Of a DNA stretch of 64,000 nt, positions 52,766 to 61,086 are shown in pieces. Source of the stretch: an uncultured Myxococcales bacterium (GTDB taxonomy: Bacteria; Myxococcota_A; UBA9042; CAIXZC01). The notes under the pieces are model-generated. The model was not told the origin of the DNA, did no database searches, and saw only the letters and a list, made by a program, of their open reading frames with translations. The translations under genes and the position numbers were made by a program. Position 1 is the stretch's first letter. Every line of letters starts with the position of its first letter. The DNA is taken from positions 1-64,000 of the forward strand of contig CAITUV010000058.1 of NCBI GenBank assembly GCA_903895725.1. Reading direction: 5' to 3'.

Positions 52766-52773
52766 AACCCGGG

Positions 52774-52802
52774 TTGACATCGAATTTTAACCATGGTATT
52801 TT
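52774..52802 (+). promoter_or_regulatory. Strong AT-rich promoter of the ATPase gene
   Basis: -35 TTGACA (52774-52779), 17-bp spacer, -10 TATTTT (52797-52802). The segment 52780-52805 is clearly AT-richer than its neighbours. The ATG follows at 52824. Confidence 0.65.
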
Positions 52803-52823
52803 TCGTTGGCACTGGAGGATGCC

Positions 52824-54146
52824 ATGGATGCTGACCTCGCGCTGCGGCTGGAGCAGTACAACCCCTGGCTGGTGGAGCCCGGTGTGTGGCCCGGCGCTGC
52901 GGACCGGTACCTTCCCGAGCAGGTGATCCCGAGAAGAGCGGGCATCACGCTCAGGAAGAACCGGGTTTCCCTCGTCGTGGGTCCTCGACAGGCCGGCAAG
53001 AGCACCATGATCTGGCTGGGGCTCCGAGGACTCGAGCGCCCACCGCTCCTGGTGAACCTCGATGATCCTCTTCTCAGGGCGATGTGCGACTCGGGCGCCG
53101 GTTTCCTGTCTGCTCTCCCGGCCCCACAGGGACGCTTCTGTGCGCTCTTCTTCGACGAGGTCCAGCGGCATCCCGAGGCAGCGCTGTTCCTGAAATCCCT
53201 GGCGGACCTGAAACCCGGAGTGCCGGTCGTCGCCACCGGTTCTTCCTCGTTCCATCTGAGAGCGGGGACCCGGGAATCGCTCGCAGGGAGAGCTTCGCGC
53301 TGCATTCTCTACCCGCTCTCGATCGCTGAGGCAGAAGCTGGGCTTGCGGCAGTCCCGCCCCACCGACATACGTTGGTCATGAAGGAGTGGCTCGAGCGCT
53401 TCCTGGTATACGGCGGATACCCGGAGGTCTGGACCGGCCCGGACGACCGGTCAAGGCAGAGCCTTCTCCTGGACCTTGTCGACACCCTCGTGCTCCGGGA
53501 CGCATCGGATGCGTACGGTATCCGCAATCCGACGGCGTTCCGCACGCTTCTGCGCCTTGCTGCCGGGCAGATCGGCTCGCTGCTGAACATGTCGGAGCAC
53601 GCGGCCGTAGCCGGAGTCAGCGTGTCCACGGTGCGGGAGTACTATGGAATCCTCGAGGACAGCCACATACTGAAGCTGGTTCGCCCCTACCGCGGCGCAA
53701 GACGCTCGGAGCTCATCTCGGCCCCCAAGGCGTTCTTTGTCGACAATGGGCTGCGAAACGTGCTGCATGGTCGTTTCGAGCCCTTCGAGGCACGCGGGGA
53801 CCGGGGGCCTTTGTTCGAGAACCTCGTGTTCTCCGAGCTTATCAAGACGCTGTCTCCCGGCGAGGAACTCCACTTCTGGCGGACCCAGAACGGGGCCGAA
53901 GTGGACTTCGTCGCCAGTGGCCCCCAGGGAATCCTCCCGATTGAGGCCAAGTCGACCGCCATGCCCCGGCCCGCAGTCACACGCAGCCTGAGGAGCTTCA
54001 TCGACGCCTACCGCCCCCCTTGTGCCCTGGTCGTCAATCTGACGCTCGACGCGAACCTGGATCTCGGCGGCACTGAGGTGCGCTTCCGGCCGATTTCCCG
54101 ACTTTCTGCCGAGCTTTCCGCAGCGGGCTTCGGCGCTGCTTCCTGA
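52824..54146 (+). CDS. AAA ATPase with DUF4143-type C-terminal domain
   Basis: A 440-aa ATPase of the common ATPase-plus-DUF4143 kind. The Walker A motif GPRQAGKST is at about 53-61, Walker B is in CALFFDEVQRHPE (~108-120), and VATGSSSFHL (sensor region) follows. The C-terminal part has AVAGVSVSTVREYYGILEDSHIL, GPLFENLVFSEL and the restriction-endonuclease-like EVDFVAS / IEAKST motif. Function in this family is poorly known; such genes are mobile and scattered. The start at 52824 has GGAGG five bases upstream; an in-frame TTG lies at 52806. AT-rich promoter and repeats upstream hint at later arrival. Stands alone. Confidence 0.88.
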   Translation: MDADLALRLEQYNPWLVEPGVWPGAADRYLPEQVIPRRAGITLRKNRVSLVVGPRQAGKSTMIWLGLRGLERPPLLVNLDDPLLRAMCDSGAGFLSALPAPQGRFCALFFDEVQRHPEAALFLKSLADLKPGVPVVATGSSSFHLRAGTRESLAGRASRCILYPLSIAEAEAGLAAVPPHRHTLVMKEWLERFLVYGGYPEVWTGPDDRSRQSLLLDLVDTLVLRDASDAYGIRNPTAFRTLLRLAAGQIGSLLNMSEHAAVAGVSVSTVREYYGILEDSHILKLVRPYRGARRSELISAPKAFFVDNGLRNVLHGRFEPFEARGDRGPLFENLVFSELIKTLSPGEELHFWRTQNGAEVDFVASGPQGILPIEAKSTAMPRPAVTRSLRSFIDAYRPPCALVVNLTLDANLDLGGTEVRFRPISRLSAELSAAGFGAAS

Positions 54147-54157
54147 GCTCACGACTG

Positions 54158-55771
54158 CTAGAACGAAAAATCCAGCACCAGTCTCGACGTCCAGGGAACG
54201 GGGGCCTCCAGCTTGCTGCCCTCGGCAAGCCCGTCCAGGGGGAAGAGGACGCCGCCGTCGAGGTGGACGAGCGCGTGGCGGGTGATGCGGGCCTCCAGCG
54301 CCAGGTCGGCCTCGATGCCCAGGGGGGCCGCCTCGCCCGGCGTGGATTCTGCCGCAAAGGCCATGGCATAGAGGCCGGATGCGGTCAGCTTCAGGTAGGA
54401 ATCTCCCCGCTCCCACAGCGCTCCGGTGACGGACGGCTTGACGTACCAGGAGTTGGTCACGGCGCCAATGACGCGGCGGTAGAGGATCAGGTCGACCAAG
54501 TGGTTGGGGTGCAGGGCAAACGAGGTGACCGTGTCGTTGTGGAGGACCGCTGCGTCTTCGCCCGGGGCCGCATCGGGCTCGCCCACCACCGGCTTGTCGA
54601 GGATTCCGAAGGCCAGCGTATCCCGGTCGCCGGAGGCACCGCCCCCTTCCAGCCGCACGGCCAGGCGGGGCATGACGAAACCGGCCCGGAGCGCGCCGCC
54701 GATGCCTGCGACGGTACGGTCCGAGGATTCCGCTGTAAGGAACCTCCCGGCCCCCAGCACGCCATAGCGGCCGGCCAGCTCGGCCTCCAACTCGAGAAAA
54801 CGGTCGGAGCCGAGCGCCAGCGAGCCCGCCATCCAGGCATCGGGAGTCCAGACGGTGGCATCCCGCCAGAACAGCTCGTTGCACGAGTAGAGCGGTGCCC
54901 ACGGGTACTGTCGACATTCCTCATAGGGACTCTGGCTGCCCAGCGACGAGTAGTCCTGGAAGCGGATGCGGTTGTACACGCCCCACTGGATCCAGTTTCC
55001 GGCCTTGCGGTCACCGGAGAAATGCGTCGCCTTGAGGCGCCATTGCCAGATATCGTCCAGGTCTCCGGCGTCGTTCCCCTCCTGCCACGGGGAAAACGCT
55101 CCGCCCACGCTGCGTCCCTCGAGCGGCCAGTCGAGGGAGGCCGAGACCTCGAACCCCATCCCGAGGCGGGCGCTCAGGGTCACGGTATCCACTGCGTCAC
55201 CGCCGTTGGCATCCCAGTGGGAGGCATCGTTTTCGACGAGCCCCATGCCCCAGGCCGCGGGGGCCCGGCCGACGTCCACGGTCAGCAGGTGGAACAGGTG
55301 GAGCTGTCCCCACAACATGCGCACCGCTGCCGACTCGAGCGTGGATTCAACCCCGCCCGGGGCGGGCATGGCCCACTGGCTGGTCAGGGCCTCGGCGAGC
55401 AGGGAATTGCCCCCCTGGCCGGCCTGCACGTCGAGCAGGTCCACGACCATGCGCACGTCGCCCATCTCACTCACGTGGAGGACCGGCCTCAGACGCAGCC
55501 GGAAATCGGTGGACTCCCGGAGGTTCCGGACCGACGACTTCTTCTCGCTCACCTGGGGGTAGATTCCGTACTTGTCCGGAACCGGGGAGAGCCCCATGTC
55601 CAGGGCCTGCGATACCTCGCCCCGGACCCGGAAATCCCCGTCCATGTCGAGGACGAAGAGCTGCTGCGACGGGAAGAGGTCGCCCCGATCCGCAAGCTCG
55701 GGCTCGTCAGCGAATGCTGCGGCCGGAGACAGCCCGAGGCAAACAACACCGATCACCAGCAGCCGTCGCAA
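54158..55771 (-). CDS. Outer-membrane beta-barrel protein of the alpha-2-macroglobulin operon
   Basis: A 537-aa exported protein: signal peptide about 1-21 (MRRLLVIG..AAAFA), then barrel-like sequence of alternating hydrophobic and polar residues with many aromatic and glycine turns, ending LVLDFSF with a terminal Phe. It resembles large deltaproteobacterial outer-membrane families, but no family name is firm. The start is TTG 55771, because GGGGAGG lies six bases upstream and the signal peptide begins exactly there; ATG 55786 lacks an SD. It follows the alpha-2-macroglobulin gene by 74 bp and is probably co-transcribed. Confidence 0.72.
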   Translation of the reverse strand: MRRLLVIGVVCLGLSPAAAFADEPELADRGDLFPSQQLFVLDMDGDFRVRGEVSQALDMGLSPVPDKYGIYPQVSEKKSSVRNLRESTDFRLRLRPVLHVSEMGDVRMVVDLLDVQAGQGGNSLLAEALTSQWAMPAPGGVESTLESAAVRMLWGQLHLFHLLTVDVGRAPAAWGMGLVENDASHWDANGGDAVDTVTLSARLGMGFEVSASLDWPLEGRSVGGAFSPWQEGNDAGDLDDIWQWRLKATHFSGDRKAGNWIQWGVYNRIRFQDYSSLGSQSPYEECRQYPWAPLYSCNELFWRDATVWTPDAWMAGSLALGSDRFLELEAELAGRYGVLGAGRFLTAESSDRTVAGIGGALRAGFVMPRLAVRLEGGGASGDRDTLAFGILDKPVVGEPDAAPGEDAAVLHNDTVTSFALHPNHLVDLILYRRVIGAVTNSWYVKPSVTGALWERGDSYLKLTASGLYAMAFAAESTPGEAAPLGIEADLALEARITRHALVHLDGGVLFPLDGLAEGSKLEAPVPWTSRLVLDFSF

Positions 55772-55845
55772 CGCACACCTCCCCATCGAAGCCGGGCGCA
55801 ATCCTAGCGGCCGAGACCGGTGAAGTCAAGGAAGGGTTGCCCGGA

Positions 55846-58800
55846 CTACTTCACGACCAGAGAGCCGCCAAGGGTGACTGCGGGAGGGACTTCGGGCGAG
55901 TAGCGGGCCGTCACCTCCGTGCCCCCGTGCTGAGCGGAGCCGGGACGATTGCCGATCAGCTTGTAGCGAAGCTGAGCGGTCCCTTCAAGCTTCTCGAGCT
56001 CGAACGCGACGTGGCCGGGCTGGACCAGGTAGCAGGAGATCACGCCGGCCTGGACGAGCGCTTCCAGCGACTCGATTTCCGGCTCGGCATTGGTCGGGAG
56101 GCGGTCCACGACCTGGACGTGCGGCACGGGCTTTTCGGCCGTGACGGTGACCGTGACCTCGGACGGCTCGCCCATGCCAACGACTTGCGCTGCGGCCCGA
56201 GTGACCAAGAGGGGCCCTGCCGCCCCAGCCCCGTCCTTGCGAACGCCCCATTCCTTGAGCTCGAGCGCGACGGGCACGGTAAGCGCACCGTCGTATTCGA
56301 TCTCCAGTTTGTTCGCACCGGCCGAGAGGAACGGCGTCAGCTCGAGCGTCCGGAGACGGGCGGCGGACAGGAATGGATCCGCGGGGTCCACCTCGACTTC
56401 GGCAACCGTGTCCCCATTCACCATCACCTTCACCCGGGATGCCTTCTCCTGGACGGCACCGGCACCGGCGGCAAGCAGGGCACGAACTGCGTTGACCGTT
56501 CCGATTTCATTGTGCCAGGCGCCCCAGGCCTCTCGCGTGGAGAGCAGCCAGGTGACCAACTCCCGCTCGACCCCCTCGTACTTGGGGAGCTTGAACTCCC
56601 GCAGCATCTCGAGGATGAGTGCGTTGAGCTCGACCATGCCGCCGTAGGCGTGGTACCAATGCGGCTCCCAGTGCCCTTCCCTCTTCAGGGTGAGAAGGAA
56701 GTCGACCGCCTGCTCGAGCGGCTGGTAGAGCGTCTTGTCCGACGCCCAGCGGTTCATCACCAGGATTCCGGTGACTGCATGGGCGACCGCGGCCGGCTCC
56801 TCGGGCCGTGTGGCGAGGAACTCGCTCATCTTCTGCTTGAGGACGAGCAGGTCGTTGCCCGGCACTCCACCGAGCGCCTTGGAGGCCTGCGCCAGGATGG
56901 AGAAGAGCTCGGCGGAGAGCGCCATGTCGACCTCCGGAGCGTTCACTTCCCAGAAGTAGGCACCCTGTGCGGCCCAGAGCCCCTTGTCGTTGCGCTTCGA
57001 CAGCACGTATGCGATCCCCCGGGTCAGCACGGCATTGTCCACGGGGACGTCGAGCGACGCGGCCTCGGCCAGTGCCTTGAGCACAAAGGCCGACAGGTAG
57101 ACGCTGACTCGAAAGCCGGTGCGGCTGTGGCTGGCATCGGCCAGGTAGGTCCAGCCCCAGGCCCCTTCCTCGGTCTGAACCGAAGCGAGAGTTGCGACGG
57201 CCCGGAGAATGCGGCTGCGCAGCGCTTCGACCTCGGCGGCGGGCAGGCCGCCCTGCATCCCCCACTCGAGCATGGCGCAATCCAGGAGCAGGCGGCTGGC
57301 GGTGCCGTACACGCCGACAAATGCCAGCGGGAGCTCGTCCATGGCCTTCCATGCCTCGATGGCCGGAATCACGTTGGGGAAACCGACGCTCATGAAGGCC
57401 GTCTTGTAGCTGGCCTTCGCGTCAATCTGGATCTCAGCTTCGAAGGGCTTTCCTGCGGCCAGCTCGCCATCGAATTCCCGCATTGCCGGCTGGCCGAGCG
57501 GGTGGACGAAGAGAGTCTTTCGCTCCTCGTCACGGAACGAGGGACCCGACACGGCGATGAAGTACTCCACCTTCCCGGCAAACCCTGCCCGGACCGTCCA
57601 GACGAGCGGTGCCGAAGCCCCATCTTCCAGGTCGAGCTCGTGCCGGGGATTGCCCACGAACTCGAGGCCCGATGCGCCGGCCTCGGCGACGAGGTGGACC
57701 TTGCTGCCGGACAGGTTGCGCACGAGCGCTGCCACCCGCACCTCGTCCCCCTGCGTCAGCGTGGCGGGGAAATCCGATTGCACGTACAGATCCTGCCTGA
57801 CCTCCACGTCCTGGCGGAGGATGCCCAGCCCGCCGACCTTGTCGGATGCAATGAGGGTGAGCTGCTGCACGGTGATGGCGTCGGGGAAGGTGACGGCCAG
57901 CTTCGAGCGGCCCGACGTGGTGGCAAGAAGCGGCTCCCACAGGGCGGTTTCAGGGAATCGGGTGCGGATGGTGATTCGGGGCTGGGCTTCCTCCTGTTCG
58001 TCTCCGCGCGTCGAGCGGCGGTCCCGAGCCACGCCCGAATCCCCGTCAGCGGGGGCGTCGCCGGCCGTGATGGCAGCGACCGCCTCCGGGGCGGGGGCCT
58101 CCTCCATCTTGGCCTCCTTGGACATGAGCAGGTTCATGCTGGCGCCCTTGGCCGCCTTCATCTTCAGGGCTCCCTTCTTCCCGGATGCGGCCCCGATGCC
58201 CCCTAGGCCGGCCCCTCCTCCATCCATGGTGGCAGACCCCAGAGCAGCGCCACCACCCGCTCCGTAGCCGGCCCCCGTGGCCTCTCCCTCGGCCCCCTCG
58301 AAGGCGTCCCCCATCTCGGAGCCCGACACCATGCCGCCCGGGTCCTTGAAGCCCCAGTTCGTGTACGCGATGTCCCGCCACGGCTCTCCCCAGTTTCGGT
58401 CCACCACGGGCCACGTCAGGACGGCCGCTCCGCCGGTGGAGATCACCTTGCGCTGCGGGTTGTAGAAGTGATCGTTGGGCGTGACCTCGAGCGGGTCCAT
58501 GAGCGAGATGACCGCCTGGTCGACGAGCGCAGCACCCAGAGCCGCTTCCTGGCCGCTCCGGGTCTTGACTTCGACCTCGAACTCGACCTTCTCGCCCGGT
58601 GCCACCCTGGGCTTGAGGCCGTGCACGGTGATCGTGGCCTCGGCATCCGGGTAAAGCGTGACGTGCTGCCCTTCCGTGATGAACCCGACGTTCTTGACCG
58701 ACAGCTTGCCGCCCTTGCCGACATCGGACTTTCGGGCGGCAGCAACGTAGAGGTTGACCAGCATGGTTCCCCAGGTCGGAGCGGTGATCGTGCCTTCCGA

Positions 58801-60372
58801 CTTGTAGTCGCCGCCGTCCTTCGTGACCGGGATGGTGGTGGAAGCCACCAGGGCCCCCGAAATGTCGGTCAAGTCCACGTGAACGACCTTCTCGACGGGC
58901 ATGTAGTCCTTGTCGAAGGTGACCTTGAGGTGCGTCTGGACCCCCTGCTTCTGCGGCGGCTCCTCGGCCTTGGAGGTCATCGGCTTGGGCTGGTTGAACT
59001 GGACGGCCACGCTGCCGAGAGGCACGGGCATGACCGGGCTTTCGACGATAGCGGTGGCTGCGGCCTTGCCCATGGTGAAGGTGAACTCCGCCACCCCCTG
59101 GTCATCGGATACGGCCTTTGCCTTGACCCCGAACTCGTCCACGCGGCAGACAAGCTCGATTCCCCGGGCCGGCTTTCCGTCGAGGTCAGTCACCTTGGCG
59201 TGGAGCTTGACCGTCTCGCCCGCGGGATAGTCGTCCTTGTCGAGCTCGAGAACCGCACGGTAGGGCCGCTGTGTGAACACCACGTCCCGAGTCACAAAGC
59301 TCGAGCGACCGTAGGAGTCGGTTGCCGTCAGGGTCATCTTGAACGGCTGCTCCGGCTGGAGACCTGCCCGGATGGTATCCAGCTCCTTCTTTTCCAGCGT
59401 GAAGGCGAGCTTCGCATCCGTCGCCGTGCCCAGATTCTTCTCCATGATCTTGTTTCCGGTGACGGTGGCGACCTCGAGCAGGACCGTAGCCGAGGTCGGC
59501 TTGCCCCCGGCGAAGTACGACAGCGTCAGCGTGATGGGCATCGTCTCCTGGGCCGTGGTCAGGAAGCGCTTGATGTCGTGCTTGATCTCGATGACGGGCG
59601 GGACGAACCGCTCGACCCGGAGCCGCGCCTTTTCACGAGCCTGGTTGTAGAGCACGACCAGCTCGTAGTCGCCCTCGGGCATGTTTTCCGGCAGCGGCAG
59701 CCTGGTGGCAGCGACGCCGAACTCGCCGGTCTTGAGCTTCTCGCCGGTGAACACCTTGCCGGCCGGGCTCTGCAGGAGCAGGGAGATCTCGGCATTGGGA
59801 ATGGCCTTGTAGTCGGCCATCAGCTCCCATGCGAGGAGTCGGACGAGAATCTCGTCCCCCGGGTTGTATACCGCGCGATCGGTGTAGACGAAGAGCTGGT
59901 CGGAGCGGAAGCTCTGCGTCCTGGCATTGGACGAGAAGCTCTTGCGAACCCGGTAGGTCGAACCCTTCGAGCTGAGCTCCGCGGTCAGGTTGTGGGTCTG
60001 CCCCTCCCCGGGTACGAAGTCGAACACGCAGGTGCCGTTGCCGTCAGCGACCCCGACCTTCTTCCCGTTGACCTTGACCTCGGCCCCGGCTGCCGGTGAG
60101 AAATCGGGCTTGAACAGCGTCACGTGGATCTTCGTGTTCGCCTGCCCGGTGATCTGGTACGGGTAGTTGATGACGAGGACGAGCGGCTGGGCCTTCGGCT
60201 TGACCACCTTGGCCTCCTTCTCCTTCCTCTCCTGGGCGTCGGTGAGTGCGACTTCCGTGATCGCCAGCCCCAGGGCAAGCACGAGCACCAGCCAGCGGGA
60301 AAGCCGGTTCCAGCCTCGCCCGACCAGCCCGTTTGCACTCGTTTCGGCAACACGATTCCCTCGGGTTTCCAT
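55846..60372 (-). CDS. Bacterial alpha-2-macroglobulin lacking the thioester motif
   Basis: A 1,508-aa envelope protein with a hydrophobic N-terminal segment (~24-44), many MG beta domains (~60-680), a Gly/Ala-rich insertion (~684-757) with paired M and G repeats, then a region with the ANATO-like and bait-type sequence (RITIRTRFPETALWEPLLAT), and a helical alpha/alpha toroid (~1010-1320). Alpha-2-macroglobulins trap proteases; the thioester motif C-x-E-Q should precede the T-x-S-R motif. Here the segment reads V-G-V-Y-G-T-A-S-R (~1017-1025), so no thioester can form, as in the thioester-free bacterial paralogues. GGAGGACAGG before ATG 60372; a perfect palindrome lies 32 bp upstream (60404-60419). 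Confidence 0.88.
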   Translation of the reverse strand: METRGNRVAETSANGLVGRGWNRLSRWLVLVLALGLAITEVALTDAQERKEKEAKVVKPKAQPLVLVINYPYQITGQANTKIHVTLFKPDFSPAAGAEVKVNGKKVGVADGNGTCVFDFVPGEGQTHNLTAELSSKGSTYRVRKSFSSNARTQSFRSDQLFVYTDRAVYNPGDEILVRLLAWELMADYKAIPNAEISLLLQSPAGKVFTGEKLKTGEFGVAATRLPLPENMPEGDYELVVLYNQAREKARLRVERFVPPVIEIKHDIKRFLTTAQETMPITLTLSYFAGGKPTSATVLLEVATVTGNKIMEKNLGTATDAKLAFTLEKKELDTIRAGLQPEQPFKMTLTATDSYGRSSFVTRDVVFTQRPYRAVLELDKDDYPAGETVKLHAKVTDLDGKPARGIELVCRVDEFGVKAKAVSDDQGVAEFTFTMGKAAATAIVESPVMPVPLGSVAVQFNQPKPMTSKAEEPPQKQGVQTHLKVTFDKDYMPVEKVVHVDLTDISGALVASTTIPVTKDGGDYKSEGTITAPTWGTMLVNLYVAAARKSDVGKGGKLSVKNVGFITEGQHVTLYPDAEATITVHGLKPRVAPGEKVEFEVEVKTRSGQEAALGAALVDQAVISLMDPLEVTPNDHFYNPQRKVISTGGAAVLTWPVVDRNWGEPWRDIAYTNWGFKDPGGMVSGSEMGDAFEGAEGEATGAGYGAGGGAALGSATMDGGGAGLGGIGAASGKKGALKMKAAKGASMNLLMSKEAKMEEAPAPEAVAAITAGDAPADGDSGVARDRRSTRGDEQEEAQPRITIRTRFPETALWEPLLATTSGRSKLAVTFPDAITVQQLTLIASDKVGGLGILRQDVEVRQDLYVQSDFPATLTQGDEVRVAALVRNLSGSKVHLVAEAGASGLEFVGNPRHELDLEDGASAPLVWTVRAGFAGKVEYFIAVSGPSFRDEERKTLFVHPLGQPAMREFDGELAAGKPFEAEIQIDAKASYKTAFMSVGFPNVIPAIEAWKAMDELPLAFVGVYGTASRLLLDCAMLEWGMQGGLPAAEVEALRSRILRAVATLASVQTEEGAWGWTYLADASHSRTGFRVSVYLSAFVLKALAEAASLDVPVDNAVLTRGIAYVLSKRNDKGLWAAQGAYFWEVNAPEVDMALSAELFSILAQASKALGGVPGNDLLVLKQKMSEFLATRPEEPAAVAHAVTGILVMNRWASDKTLYQPLEQAVDFLLTLKREGHWEPHWYHAYGGMVELNALILEMLREFKLPKYEGVERELVTWLLSTREAWGAWHNEIGTVNAVRALLAAGAGAVQEKASRVKVMVNGDTVAEVEVDPADPFLSAARLRTLELTPFLSAGANKLEIEYDGALTVPVALELKEWGVRKDGAGAAGPLLVTRAAAQVVGMGEPSEVTVTVTAEKPVPHVQVVDRLPTNAEPEIESLEALVQAGVISCYLVQPGHVAFELEKLEGTAQLRYKLIGNRPGSAQHGGTEVTARYSPEVPPAVTLGGSLVVK

Positions 60373-60403
60373 CCTGTCCTCCTCTCTGAATCATCCGTGA
60401 TCG

Positions 60404-60419
60404 CCCCGGTCGACCGGGG
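60404..60419. promoter_or_regulatory. Perfect 16-bp palindrome upstream of the alpha-2-macroglobulin gene
   Basis: CCCCGGTCGACCGGGG. No T-run follows on either strand, so it is more like an operator than a terminator. It is 32 bp before the ATG at 60372. No adjacent regulator gene. Confidence 0.4.
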
Positions 60420-60498
60420 AGAAAGCGGGCCTTAGACACCGCAAAAACGGCCGGTTCCTTACGGCAGAAAAAAGCCGAAGTTCTGTCCTCGGCCGGTG

Positions 60499-60984
60499 CT
60501 AGAAACGGAAGAGCAGACCGCCCTGACCGTGCACTGTCCCGCCTTCGATTTCATCCTTGAAGATCTGCTTGTACTCGACCTGGACGAGAAGAGAGAGGTT
60601 GGCCACGAGGTGGATGTAGGCACCGCCCGCACCGCCGATGATGAAGTGGCGGTCGTTGCTCACGGTGCTGAGGCCGGGGAGCACGCCCAGATACGGCGCC
60701 CAGCCCCGAAGCGGAATGACGAATTTGAACGCCAGGGTCAGGTCGGTCACCGCCGCTTCGCCTAGAGTGTAGGTATCCGCCGTAGGCGACAGGTAGAACG
60801 TGCTCACCAGCGGCAGATCGACGAAGAAGCCGAAGTTGTGCGACAAGTCGAAGTCATCGACGGAGTTGAACTTGACTCCGGAGAACACGCCCAGCCCCGG
60901 TGCCGGCTTCGCCATCGCGGGCAGGCTGACCAGTCCGACCAGCAGGAACGCCGCCAGCGCCATCTTCCACGAATTCAGCCTCAT
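60499..60984 (-). CDS. Small outer-membrane beta-barrel protein
   Basis: A 161-aa protein with a signal peptide (about 1-25, ending AMA) and eight or so beta strands, ending in GLLFRF, a terminal-Phe barrel signature. Size fits an eight-stranded barrel of the OmpW/OmpX type, though no motif identifies it. GGGGAGG is before ATG 60984. It is followed by the alpha-2-macroglobulin gene 126 bp away (own regulatory region), so probably separate from it. Confidence 0.7.
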   Translation of the reverse strand: MRLNSWKMALAAFLLVGLVSLPAMAKPAPGLGVFSGVKFNSVDDFDLSHNFGFFVDLPLVSTFYLSPTADTYTLGEAAVTDLTLAFKFVIPLRGWAPYLGVLPGLSTVSNDRHFIIGGAGGAYIHLVANLSLLVQVEYKQIFKDEIEGGTVHGQGGLLFRF

Positions 60985-61086
60985 TGGATCCTCCCCAAAG
61001 GTTGCAGGCATTGTAACCCGGTTGTCGTTGCGCAGCAAACTGCCCATCCCAACCGCCCTACCCCGCCTGCCTGCGGAGCAGGTTGC

